From assembly GCA_937872475.1 (NCBI GenBank), contig CALMSY010000018.1, positions 1 through 64,000 on the forward strand: a DNA stretch of 64,000 nucleotides. Direction: 5' to 3'. The notes beneath the pieces are model-generated. The model made no database searches. It was not told the origin of the DNA and saw only the letters and a program-made list of their open reading frames with translations. This DNA is from 67-14 sp020438345. Its GTDB lineage: Bacteria; Actinomycetota; Thermoleophilia; Solirubrobacterales; 70-9. Positions 12,108 through 21,224 of this stretch are shown one piece after another. Within the stretch, counting starts at the first letter, position 1. Each line of letters begins with the position of its first letter. Both the position numbers and the translations under genes were made by a program.

Positions 12108-12149
12108 GCATCCGCCCCGGCGCAGGTGTTGCGGGGGTCCGGACCGGGC

Positions 12150-13115
12150 TTACCCCTCGGGCCGTGCGAAATCCCGTCTCGCTCCCCCGGAAACCAGGGT
12201 CGGCTCCCCCCGCTCGGGGAACGGGATTTCGATCAGGTCGAAATCCCGGGGTGCGACGGCGCATTCAAAGGCTTCGCGGGCTTCATCAAGAGCTTTGCCG
12301 ACGTGATACCTGGAGGAGATGTGGACCATGGCGAGCATCTTGACTTCGGCTTCCGCCGCAACTTCAGCAGCCTCGACACCGGTCGAATGTCCGGTCTCAA
12401 GGGCCCTGTCGGCATCTTCAACCATGAAACTGGAATCGTGGACGAGCAGATCCGCTTCCCTCGCGGCCTCGACTGTCGCCCTGCAGGGAAGGGTGTCCCC
12501 GGTTATAACCACCGCCCTGCCCGGGCGGTCTTCCCCCATCACCTGCCCGGGACGCACCTCGCCCCCGTTTCCCGCGACAGTCTCCCCATCCTGCAATGCC
12601 TTGAATGCCGGACCCGGCTGAACGCCAAGGCGGATCGCTTCGTCCGGGTCGAAACGGCCCGGACGGTCATCCTCGAGCAGCGCGTATCCGAGCGCCTGGG
12701 TCCGGTGCTCGACTGGAAACGCCTCAATTTCGTAATCGGCATGAGGCAGGATGTCTCCCCCGTGAAGCTCCTCGACCTCCAGGTGGTAACCGAGCCGGCC
12801 GATCAGCGGCTGGAAGTCCTGCATGAGCTTGTGAAGGCCCCGGGGTCCAAAGATCTGAAGCGGGGATTCCCGGTCGTTGAGGTCGTAGGTTTTCAGCAGG
12901 CCCGGCAGGCCCAGGCAGTGATCCAGATGAAAGTGGGTGAGGTAGATCTCGTCCACCTGCACCAGACCTACGGACCGTCGAAGCTGACGCTGGGTACCTT
13001 CACCACAGTCGACTATCAGCTTTTCTCCACCCCGCGTGATCAGCACGCTGGCAGTACCGCGCAGAGCGGTAGGCACCGGTCCACCGGTACCCAGGAATGC
13101 GACGGATAGGTCCAT
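12150..13115 (-). CDS. rnz: Ribonuclease Z
   Basis: Zinc endonuclease that trims the 3' trailer of tRNA precursors. The 321-residue protein starts MDLSVAFLGTGGPVPT, has the signature HFHLDHCLGLPGLL near residue 64, a downstream ITGDTLPC aspartate and a C-terminal MVHISSRY histidine; it is thus a short-form RNase Z of the metallo-beta-lactamase fold. The ATG at 13115 was chosen because earlier in-frame starts run into the tRNA-Arg gene. The neighbouring tRNA is on the opposite strand. Confidence 0.9.
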   Translation of the reverse strand: MDLSVAFLGTGGPVPTALRGTASVLITRGGEKLIVDCGEGTQRQLRRSVGLVQVDEIYLTHFHLDHCLGLPGLLKTYDLNDRESPLQIFGPRGLHKLMQDFQPLIGRLGYHLEVEELHGGDILPHADYEIEAFPVEHRTQALGYALLEDDRPGRFDPDEAIRLGVQPGPAFKALQDGETVAGNGGEVRPGQVMGEDRPGRAVVITGDTLPCRATVEAAREADLLVHDSSFMVEDADRALETGHSTGVEAAEVAAEAEVKMLAMVHISSRYHVGKALDEAREAFECAVAPRDFDLIEIPFPERGEPTLVSGGARRDFARPEG

Positions 13116-13153
13116 ACGTGGAGCGTAGCCCGACCAATAGACTCCGCGCTTCC

Positions 13154-14523
<1,370 letters not shown>

Positions 14524-14581
14524 CAGTTCACTCTCCTTCCGTTTTACGTCAAGCCCATCACGTCAACCGGACGGTGCTGGC

Positions 14582-15049
14582 TCATGCGACCGGCTCCGCT
14601 CTCAGGAACTCGACACCTTCACGGTAGGTCCGATCAATCCGGCTGCACTCTGCGGCCCTTGACTTGACTCGCTCCGCAAGCTCGAGAATCTGTCCGTATT
14701 CGACCGGTGACGTGAAAGCAATCGATCGGATCCGGTCGATCAGTCCGATCAGTACCGCGTCGGCAACATCAGACAGAACCCATGCAGAGCCCTCGAACCT
14801 GACCGGCCCGCCCGGATTTTCGGGAATCTGGTCAGCCAGGGCGAACGTCGCCACGGTCAGGTCAAGGTGCCGGTCGGCATCCTCCCGAACGTTCTTGTCA
14901 GTGCGGCCCTCATCAGCCCACTTGGCCCAAAGCGTCGCCTCGGAAACGATCCCTTCGGCATATGACCGGACCCGGTTGCGGATCTCCCGGTTGAACATCT
15001 CGACCAGCGCAGCCGGAACTCCCACCTGCGACTGTGTCATCTCACTCAT
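14582..15049 (-). CDS. Hypothetical protein of the tRNA-Arg element
   Basis: 155 residues, acidic and mostly helical by composition, with no signal peptide or membrane segment and only one cysteine. I do not recognise the family. It sits 58 bases upstream of the integrase on the same strand, the usual place of an excisionase or integrase regulator, but it lacks a visible helix-turn-helix and is larger than most excisionases. Composition resembles the rest of the element. The start MSEMTQSQ has a weak upstream purine run (AGGAAG). Confidence 0.65.
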   Translation of the reverse strand: MSEMTQSQVGVPAALVEMFNREIRNRVRSYAEGIVSEATLWAKWADEGRTDKNVREDADRHLDLTVATFALADQIPENPGGPVRFEGSAWVLSDVADAVLIGLIDRIRSIAFTSPVEYGQILELAERVKSRAAECSRIDRTYREGVEFLRAEPVA

Positions 15050-15249
15050 GGCTGCTTCCTCTCGTTGTGGTTGTGCAACGAGTCAGAGAAGGCAACGATC
15101 CTGCGCGTCGGATAGTTTCCGAATGCGCCGGGGCTGGTTCCACTAGACCCGTCGCCATGGGGTCGGCTGCTCTAACAGCGCGGCCCCACTTATGTGCAGG
15201 GCAGCGTACCGCTAGCACCCAGGTACGGCAAGCAGAAACGGCGGGCCGA

Positions 15250-15478
15250 CAAGGCAACCAGTAATGCGGGACTCTTTGCGGGGTATTGGTTCCGGAACTC
15301 TTTCCGGAACCTTTCCGGTTCCGCGTCCGTAATCCCGGCCCGATTGAAGCTGCCGCTCTTTCGCTTCCGCTTCAAACTGCAGCAACAAGTCAACCCCGAG
15401 AGCGGCCCGTTGCGTCGCGGTCAAATGCCTCCGCCGCAAATTCTGCGAAACAACCCACGCGACCAGGCCGCGTACACG
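15250..15478 (-). pseudogene. Remnant of a ParB-N-domain-like protein
   Basis: In one minus-strand frame the segment reads LVAWVVSQNLRRRHLTATQ, then RAALGVDLLLQFEAEAKERQ, then KVPERVPEPIPRKE. This matches from memory the middle of ParB-like proteins common on actinobacterial mobile elements (VVSxNLxRRHLTxSQRA, AKERQ, KVPEP, then an ARDQAA helix). The upstream nuclease-like part and the downstream helix are missing and no good start exists, so it looks like a decayed piece. It fills much of the otherwise gene-free 15050-15552 region between divergent genes. Confidence 0.45.
15288..15311. repeat. Perfect 10-bp inverted repeat
   Basis: GGTTCCGGAA, four bases (CTCT), then TTCCGGAACC, followed by a partial third copy (TTTCCGGTTCC). 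It lies in the divergent intergenic region of the element. It could be an operator for an element-encoded repressor or a hairpin; there is no T tract, so a terminator is unlikely. Confidence 0.6.
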
Positions 15479-15552
15479 GCACGATCCGGCCGCTAAGTCG
15501 TCAGGAGGGCCCGGCCGGATACGATGGGCCTAGACCAAGGAAGGGAGAAACG

Positions 15553-16221
15553 ATGGGGTTGTGGAAGAGGCTCGCGAACGATTTTCGTAGCGGGATGAGG
15601 CAGGCACACATCCCGGAGCGTCGAGATGAGCGACGAACCCGATCGACGGGGCCTTCCCGAGGCGAGAGTCCGTACGCGGAACCGAAGGACTATTCACCGA
15701 TGCCGGTGCTGTCGCTCCGTAACTGGGATTTCGGCAAGGGACTCGAAGAGACTTCCGATGGGTTTGCGTTCATGACCCCGGACGGCAAGATCTGGCCGGC
15801 GGGGAATTGTCAATGGTCGATGTGGAACGACCTGGGGGTTCTCGCGTTCAACGCGGTCGGTGAGAAACACCACGCAGCTGACGTTCAGTCGCCGGGGTTT
15901 TCGCCCGGCAGACCCGTTCGGCTTGTGATGGAACCGAACAATGTTCACAGCAAGTCGGGTAATGCCTTGTCGATCCGTGATTTGTCAATGACTCGGCTGG
16001 CGGGGTATGTGAAGGATGGCAGCGCAGCACGGTTGCGAAACCTGCTCAAGGGCGTCGAGTTTTACGCGATGGTGCTGTCCGCCGATTACGCGGACTCGGA
16101 GCGGACGGAGAGGTCTCAGCTAAAGATCGTGGTGTTTCGGCCCGGCCGTGTTGTCGGCCACCCTGCGTTGGACCTCCATCCGCCGTTGGCTGAGATTGTG
16201 GATACCAGCAGGACTGTGTAG
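15553..16221 (+). CDS. HIRAN-like domain protein of the tRNA-Arg element
   Basis: 222 residues, start ATG at 15553 preceded by AAGGAAGGGAG with good spacing. The first 50 residues are basic (MGLWKRLANDFRSGMRQAH, RRDERRTRS). From about residue 105 on, the pattern VVMEPNN-like (RLVMEPNNVHSKSGNALSI), then TRLAGYVKDGSAARLRNLL and a closing beta strand resembles the HIRAN domain, which in Rad5/HLTF-type proteins holds DNA 3' ends and also occurs alone in bacteria. A TACGAT hexamer at 15520-15525 could be its -10. The HTH frame begins eight bases after its stop, so the two form a unit. Confidence 0.7.
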   Translation: MGLWKRLANDFRSGMRQAHIPERRDERRTRSTGPSRGESPYAEPKDYSPMPVLSLRNWDFGKGLEETSDGFAFMTPDGKIWPAGNCQWSMWNDLGVLAFNAVGEKHHAADVQSPGFSPGRPVRLVMEPNNVHSKSGNALSIRDLSMTRLAGYVKDGSAARLRNLLKGVEFYAMVLSADYADSERTERSQLKIVVFRPGRVVGHPALDLHPPLAEIVDTSRTV

Positions 16222-16229
16222 CGGAGTTC

Positions 16230-16397
16230 ATGGCCGACCGGTCGGTTGGTGTTCCGCAGGCCCTCGGTCTGACCCCGGACGAGTGGATGAAGCGCCGTAT
16301 TCACGGGCAAATTCGATTGAGCAGCGAGGAGCGTCGAAGGGTGGTCGAAGCCCACCCAGAAGCAACCACGCGGGAACTTGCCGAGGCGACCGGGTGA
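16230..16397 (+). CDS. Short ORF, N-terminal half of a split HTH protein
   Basis: 55 codons: ATG at 16230, stop TGA at 16395-16397. It ends in EERRRVVEAHPEATTRELAEATG, which is the first helix and turn of a helix-turn-helix; the second helix (VSFSTIARHRA) continues in the next frame, whose GTG overlaps this stop as GTGA. Either the two are one gene broken by a frameshift, a frameshifted product is made on purpose, or two coupled proteins meet. A WMKRRIHGQI segment precedes the HTH. Confidence 0.6.
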   Translation: MADRSVGVPQALGLTPDEWMKRRIHGQIRLSSEERRRVVEAHPEATTRELAEATG

Positions 16398-16894
16398 GCT
16401 TCTCAACTATCGCCCGCCACCGTGCTGTTGCAAATGCAACAGAGGATCCGGAGGTACCCTCGGAACCAAGCGGGTTCGACGGCATGGACGAAGCGCCACC
16501 TGTTGCAGATGCAACAGAATTAGACCCCGAGCAATCTCCCCCGGAGCCGGAGCGGATTCCCGAGGAGATGGCGGTCCTGTCGGTTCACCATGAGGACCGC
16601 TTGTTGGCTGAGGTACGGGCCGAACTTGGCGGGGAGCTTGCCGAGCATGGTGAGAGCCAACACACGGCAGGAGGTTGGGGCGCAACCTCCATCGAACCAC
16701 GACAGAAGGACGCCACCTACCTGGTAACCCGTCTCCGTCGAGACAACCCCGACCTGGCCGCCCAGGTACAGGACGGGGAACTATTACCGAACGCGACAGC
16801 CATCAAGGCCGGTATCCGCGGCTGGTTTCTCGCCCGTTTCGGGGTCCACGGGCCCCGATTTCAATTGGCAGAATCCGGATATTCTGCCAATTAG
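16394..16894 (+). CDS. C-terminal half of a split HTH protein of the tRNA-Arg element
   Basis: 166 codons from a GTG that overlaps the preceding stop. Residues 1-12 (VSFSTIARHRAV) complete the helix-turn-helix begun upstream. Then comes an acidic, Pro/Glu-rich linker with two related segments (VANATEDPE and VADATELDPE) and a C-terminal KDATYLVTRLRRDNPDLAAQ ... NATAIKAGIR region, a tail I recall from phage/plasmid proteins that read YLxxRLxRDxPDxAxxVxxGE. Function is probably DNA binding and regulation within the element; this is inference. Confidence 0.65.
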   Translation: MSFSTIARHRAVANATEDPEVPSEPSGFDGMDEAPPVADATELDPEQSPPEPERIPEEMAVLSVHHEDRLLAEVRAELGGELAEHGESQHTAGGWGATSIEPRQKDATYLVTRLRRDNPDLAAQVQDGELLPNATAIKAGIRGWFLARFGVHGPRFQLAESGYSAN

Positions 16895-17010
16895 GACCAG
16901 AATCAGGCCTAATCCGCCGATATCCGCGCTTCGCGCAGACCGGTAGTTTTCGGCTCTGTGAAGCCAGAAACCGGCCCTCAGAGCCAAATCTAGAAATCCT
17001 CCCGGCCAGA

Positions 17011-17053
<43 letters not shown>

Positions 17054-17108
17054 GTACGGCGACGGGCCAGGACCGGCCCGCCGCCTCTACGGAGCGCTTT
17101 GCCCGCTC

Positions 17109-17810
17109 CTACTCTTCGATCGCACAAACTGCCGCCGATGAAGCCTCCGCGCTGGCCAATGCTTTCCTGGCTTTGGATAGCTTGGCCTTCGCCTTCTTCA
17201 CCGCGGTCGACTTCCCCTTCTTCCGCTTCTTCGCCTTGGCCAGAGCCCTGCTTGCTTTCGAGACAGCCTTCCTCAGGGCAGGCAGCGCCGCGTTGGCCGA
17301 AGAACAGGCATCCTGGATCTGACTCCATGTCGCGAAGTCACCCACGGCGTCAACCTGCCAGGTCATCCCCAAATCAGGGCCATCCGTGATGCCAACCACC
17401 CAGAAGTGGTATTTGCCCGGGGCGAGCTTCGTGGTGATGTTGCCGGATGCGGCACCATCGGGAAGACGCACGGAGGCACCACCCTCGATACCGTCCCCGC
17501 TCGCTGTAGTGACCTCGAATGATGCAGCTTCTTCGAGTACCACCCCTCGGGTTACGTCAAAGCTGACCTGGGTGTCTGGCTTCGCAATGTAGAACTTGAG
17601 CCATTCGGATTCTGGACGATCCCTTGTCCCCGCACCGAACACCCCGGTCCACGAATCTCCGTTCATGACCGGTCCGTTGGCTTCGGACCGGATGTCGTTC
17701 GGTTCCTGCTCGGATATGGCATGCGCCAGACCGGCTGCTGCCATGAACAGGACCAGCGTCCCCAAAGCAACAGTGGCGAGTCGTTTTCTCGGACTTCTCT
17801 TGGTGAGCAT
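17109..17810 (-). CDS. Exported protein with PPC-like domain and Lys/Ala-rich helical hairpin
   Basis: 233 residues from ATG 17810 (GGGGG six bases upstream; an ATG at 17816 is equally possible). A signal peptide (KRSPRKRLATVALGTLVLFM...GLAHA) is followed by EQEPND, the opening typical of bacterial pre-peptidase C-terminal (PPC) beta domains, to about residue 160. The C-terminal 65 residues are a Lys/Ala-rich antiparallel helical hairpin with one cysteine before it (DACSS) and one after it (AVCAIEE), which could be pinned by a disulfide. Such tails are frequent in exported proteins of this lineage. Role unknown. Confidence 0.75.
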   Translation of the reverse strand: MLTKRSPRKRLATVALGTLVLFMAAAGLAHAISEQEPNDIRSEANGPVMNGDSWTGVFGAGTRDRPESEWLKFYIAKPDTQVSFDVTRGVVLEEAASFEVTTASGDGIEGGASVRLPDGAASGNITTKLAPGKYHFWVVGITDGPDLGMTWQVDAVGDFATWSQIQDACSSANAALPALRKAVSKASRALAKAKKRKKGKSTAVKKAKAKLSKARKALASAEASSAAVCAIEE

Positions 17811-17932
17811 TTTCATCCCCCACATGTTTTGACACCAACATTCCGACTCTAACCGGGTTATGTCAACTTGTGCAACTCCGGCCGGCAGCGGGTTGAATGC
17901 CGCCATCGAATATCCTCCGGCGTCGTTGCCCG

Positions 17933-18739
17933 ATGCCCGAGAATCCTTCCGAAAACAATTCTGCCGACCCCGGGGAGAGCAGCCGGATCCCCCGCCTCGC
18001 GATCGGAGTCGTGATCCTCGGTGTAATTGCCACACTGGCGATCTACGGACTCTCATTCCTGCCCGGATCCGGCTCGCTTGAAGTCGAATGGGACACGGTC
18101 GAAGCGATCGAGTTCCCGGCTCAGAAAGATGTCGGACAGGGAAGTTTTGGGGTGTCCCGCACCACACTCTCGGCCCTTGCCCCGAATGAGGACGGCCTGC
18201 TGCTCTACCGGGTCGCCGGCGTCGTCCGCGTTGATTCGAAATCCCGCCTGCCCGTGACGGTGCGCTGCGATGTCTATTCACGCAGCGACGAAAACACCAG
18301 GATCGCCAGGTCGAGCAGGCTTCGCGCAGCCTGGCCGAAGCCCAGCGAAGAACTCCAGGCTCAGGAGGTCCCTGAAACCAGCTTCGCCAAGTTCGTCTTC
18401 GGCGATACGAAGAAGGTCGACCTGCCGATACGGGATGTAGTTCAGCGCTACACCGACTCGACCGCCAGCACCCTGGTCGACTGGCCCGGCTACAACGAGT
18501 TTTTCCAGAGCTGGATCTGGACGATGAAAGACGGCACCGGGGTCGGGGCCGCGAACCTGCCCTGGGTCGTGATCTTCGAAGCCGAAGATCGCCCAAAAGG
18601 CAACATCAAATGCCGGGGCGAGATTGGTGCGAAGTCAACCGTGATCAACATCCCGTTCCGCCAGCAGGAATGGCCGATCACGGATGATCAGCCGAATGCC
18701 GAGGACGTCGGTACTGGCGACGCCTCCAACGTCGAATAG
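17933..18739 (+). CDS. Hypothetical single-pass membrane protein
   Basis: 268 residues from ATG 17933. A short Asn/Ser-rich cytoplasmic segment precedes one membrane helix (residues 22-43, LAIGVVILGVIATLAIYGLSF); the rest is a soluble domain outside the membrane with no motif I recognise. Divergent from the exported-protein gene at 17109. Two cysteines (TVRCDVY and GNIKCRGE) could pair. The family is not known to me. Confidence 0.75.
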   Translation: MPENPSENNSADPGESSRIPRLAIGVVILGVIATLAIYGLSFLPGSGSLEVEWDTVEAIEFPAQKDVGQGSFGVSRTTLSALAPNEDGLLLYRVAGVVRVDSKSRLPVTVRCDVYSRSDENTRIARSSRLRAAWPKPSEELQAQEVPETSFAKFVFGDTKKVDLPIRDVVQRYTDSTASTLVDWPGYNEFFQSWIWTMKDGTGVGAANLPWVVIFEAEDRPKGNIKCRGEIGAKSTVINIPFRQQEWPITDDQPNAEDVGTGDASNVE

Positions 18740-18757
18740 ACCGCAACACGGACTTAT

Positions 18758-19465
18758 TCAATCGGAGTCTTCAGGTGGCACGAGGAAATCGGGGCCCTCT
18801 TTGGCACCACCAACCTTGTTCAGAACCGGATTGGCCGGTTTCGCTTCCATCCGGTCCGGGTCAAGCGGCACGCAAAGTGAGACCGCTTCTTCCGCGGTGA
18901 GTTCACCGGTGAGCCAGGCCTGCTCGGCATCTTCGCCAGGCAGGATCACCGGCATCCGGTCGTGAACCCGGCTCACGACATCATTCGCCTCGGTCGTGAT
19001 GATTGTGCACGAAGTAAGCGGATCCCCCTCCCACTCCCGGCTGACCGTCAGGCCAGCGAATGCGAACGGCTCACCTCCGTCAACCGTGAAGCGCACCGGT
19101 TGCCTGGGTTGCTTGGGGTTCTCCGCTTTCAACCATTCATAGAATCCGTCGGCAGGAATCAGGCAGCGGTTCTTGCTCTTCTTGACGAGCGGACCGTAAG
19201 CTTTGCTCTCCATCAGACGGTCGTTACGGGCATTGATCATCTTGTATCCGGCCTTCAGGTCCCTGGCCCAGAACGGCACCAGGCCCCAACGAGCTGCAAC
19301 CGCCAGCCTCTCACCAGTACCGAGGTCGGTATTGACGGTCAGAACCTCCTGGGTCGGAGCCACATTGAATCGGCCGAGACCGGGGGTCTCCTTGCCGAGT
19401 TCAAGCTGAAAGCGGCTGCCGAGCCGACGCTGGTCAGATGAAGTGAGTGTGTATCGCCCGCACAT
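18758..19465 (-). CDS. SRAP-domain abasic-site protein (YedK/HMCES family)
   Basis: Forms a stable covalent link to abasic sites in single-stranded DNA, shielding them. The catalytic Cys2 is exposed after Met removal (MCGRYTLT); NARNDRL, the PADGFYEW glutamate near residue 110 and the SRVHDRMPVIL histidine near 166 are all present. 235 residues, normal for the family. It converges on 17933-18739 with a 18-base gap. Confidence 0.93.
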   Translation of the reverse strand: MCGRYTLTSSDQRRLGSRFQLELGKETPGLGRFNVAPTQEVLTVNTDLGTGERLAVAARWGLVPFWARDLKAGYKMINARNDRLMESKAYGPLVKKSKNRCLIPADGFYEWLKAENPKQPRQPVRFTVDGGEPFAFAGLTVSREWEGDPLTSCTIITTEANDVVSRVHDRMPVILPGEDAEQAWLTGELTAEEAVSLCVPLDPDRMEAKPANPVLNKVGGAKEGPDFLVPPEDSD

Positions 19466-19521
19466 GACGCAAATCTACCTTCAACTGCCACGATCCAAAC
19501 CGTCGAATCAATCAGCCAGCC

Positions 19522-20502
19522 TCAACCGGAGTTCTCGCGGTACCAGCGGACCGCCTCGGTGATTCCTTCAGCGAGGTTCAGTCTTGGGCGCCACCCGGTC
19601 AGTTCCGTCAGCCTCGAAGCATCCACGAATTGCCGGTCGATCTCCCCTTCCGGGACGCCTTCGCCCAGATACTCCGGCTCAGCCGGATTAGCACCCTGCC
19701 TGGCTGCTTCGGATGCGATCTCGCCCACCACATCCCGAACCGAGTAGGGCGTCCCGGTTCCCGCATTCAGTGCCTCGCCCCGGCCAGGTCCTTCCCGTAC
19801 CGCCGATTCGATCGCGAGATACGCGGCGGCCGCATCGCTCACGTGCAGGAAGTCACGTTGCGGGGAACCGTCCGAGCGGATCCTTGGCGCTCTGCCCGCC
19901 AGGCAGGCCTGGACTGTTTCGGGCACGAGCCGGGAACCGTTCAGGTCTCCGCCGCCATAGACGTTTGCCAGTCTGGTGACCCCGACCGGCAGCCCAAAAC
20001 CTGGCCAGTAGCTCCGGCTGATCACGTCGGCGGCAGCCTTGCTCGCCTCGTAGGGCGCGGCAGGCCGCAGCTCATCTCCCTCTTGGTAGGGCAGGCTTTC
20101 ACTTGGCCCATACGCCTTGTCGGAGGACGCGACCACCACGGCTCCAATCTCTGCCTTGCGGGCCGCTTCAAGGATCGTCCAGGTACCTTCGACGTTGGAC
20201 CTGAATGTCGCGACGGGATCCTCGGCGGCCGGACCGACCAGGGTCTGTGCGGCCAGGTGAAACACTGAGTCGGGTCCGGCCCCGCCGGAGCCCGCCTCGC
20301 GCATTGCCCGGTGGACCACCACCGGATCGGCGATATCTCCCTCGACCAGCCTCACCTCACCCGCCAGATCGTGGATTTCCAGCGCCCTGCCTGGGGCCCC
20401 ACGGAGGTCAAGCACTGTTACCACGTCACCCCGTTCAAGCAGCGCCCTGACCAGATGTCCCCCGATGAACCCCTGGCCGCCAGTTACCAGTGCGGTACTC
20501 AC
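19522..20502 (-). CDS. NAD-dependent sugar epimerase/dehydratase, CDP-glucose 4,6-dehydratase-like
   Basis: Extended short-chain dehydrogenase of 326 residues: glycine motif GGQGFIGG at the start, HLAAQTLV near 86, the Ser/Thr site VASSDKAYG near 125 and the YEASK dyad near 150. HLAAQTLV, SSDKAYG and the NVYGGGDLNGSRLVP stretch are closer to RfbG-type CDP-glucose dehydratases than to GalE. The adjacent rfbF-like gene, overlapping by four bases, supports a CDP-sugar. Product and end use are not shown by this window. Confidence 0.85.
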   Translation of the reverse strand: MSTALVTGGQGFIGGHLVRALLERGDVVTVLDLRGAPGRALEIHDLAGEVRLVEGDIADPVVVHRAMREAGSGGAGPDSVFHLAAQTLVGPAAEDPVATFRSNVEGTWTILEAARKAEIGAVVVASSDKAYGPSESLPYQEGDELRPAAPYEASKAAADVISRSYWPGFGLPVGVTRLANVYGGGDLNGSRLVPETVQACLAGRAPRIRSDGSPQRDFLHVSDAAAAYLAIESAVREGPGRGEALNAGTGTPYSVRDVVGEIASEAARQGANPAEPEYLGEGVPEGEIDRQFVDASRLTELTGWRPRLNLAEGITEAVRWYRENSG

Positions 20503-21224
20503 GCGGGAGCCCGGCTGACGGTCCAGGGAGCATTGCCACCGGCCCAGAGATCGTTCAGTGTGACCAGGTCCTTGTAGGTGTCACAGCAGTCCCAGAAACC
20601 CTCATGGCGGAAAGCCCCAAGTTGCCCTGCTGCGGCGAGCCCTTCGAGCGGATCGCGCTCAAGCACCGAATCGGCCTTCAGCCAGTCGAAGACCGCTGGT
20701 TCAAAGCAGAAGAAGCCGCCGTTGATCCATTGCTCGGAACGGGGCTTTTCGACGAACCCCGTCACCTCATCCTGATCGTCAATTTCTGCGACACCCCACT
20801 GCAGATCCGGTCGCACTGCGGTCATGGTCGCGACCCGGTTTCCAGCACGATGAAAATCAAGCAGGGCGGATAGCTCGAGGTCAGCAACCCCGTCCGCATA
20901 GGTCGCGCAGAACGTTCCCTGAACTTTCGAAGCAGCCTTGGCCAGGCGACCGCCGGTCGGGGTGTCAAGACCAGTATCCAAACATGCGATGGTGACCTCA
21001 TCCGGCCACGATTCCCGGCTCACGAAGTCTTCGATCTGCTCACCGAGATAGCCGGTGAGCAGGAAGAAATCGGAGAATCCCTGCCGGGCGTAGATCTGGA
21101 TCACATGCCAGATCAAAGGCTTGCCGCCGACCTCGACCAGTGGTTTTGGCAGGGTCTCCGTCTTCTCGCGGAGCCGCGTCCCGCGGCCGCCGCTGAGAAT
21201 CAGAACCGGGGGACGATCAGCCAC
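20499..21224 (-). CDS. rfbF: Glucose-1-phosphate cytidylyltransferase
   Basis: Makes CDP-glucose from glucose 1-phosphate and CTP. The nucleotidyltransferase signature LSGGRGTRLREKT is near residue 10 with PKPLVEVGGKPLIWH following. DTGLDTPTGGRL and INGGFFCFEP and the C-terminal GFWDCCDTYKDL stretch are typical of RfbF rather than RmlA or GalU. 241 residues. Overlaps the sulfur-carrier gene by 8 bases and the dehydratase by 4, so it belongs to the SAM-riboswitch operon. Confidence 0.88.
   Translation of the reverse strand: MADRPPVLILSGGRGTRLREKTETLPKPLVEVGGKPLIWHVIQIYARQGFSDFFLLTGYLGEQIEDFVSRESWPDEVTIACLDTGLDTPTGGRLAKAASKVQGTFCATYADGVADLELSALLDFHRAGNRVATMTAVRPDLQWGVAEIDDQDEVTGFVEKPRSEQWINGGFFCFEPAVFDWLKADSVLERDPLEGLAAAGQLGAFRHEGFWDCCDTYKDLVTLNDLWAGGNAPWTVSRAPA

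Noticed and set aside
12061..12149. PyrR-type attenuator in the pyr leader
   Set aside because: Too short and no anti-antiterminator or T-tract hairpin seen.
11772..13109. 445-codon plus-strand frame opposite pyrR and rnz
   Set aside because: Crosses two real genes and the spacer; no domain content.
17811..18596. Long N-terminal extension of the exported protein at 17109-17810
   Set aside because: Would hide the signal peptide and overlap the opposite membrane-protein gene; Arg/Ser-rich.
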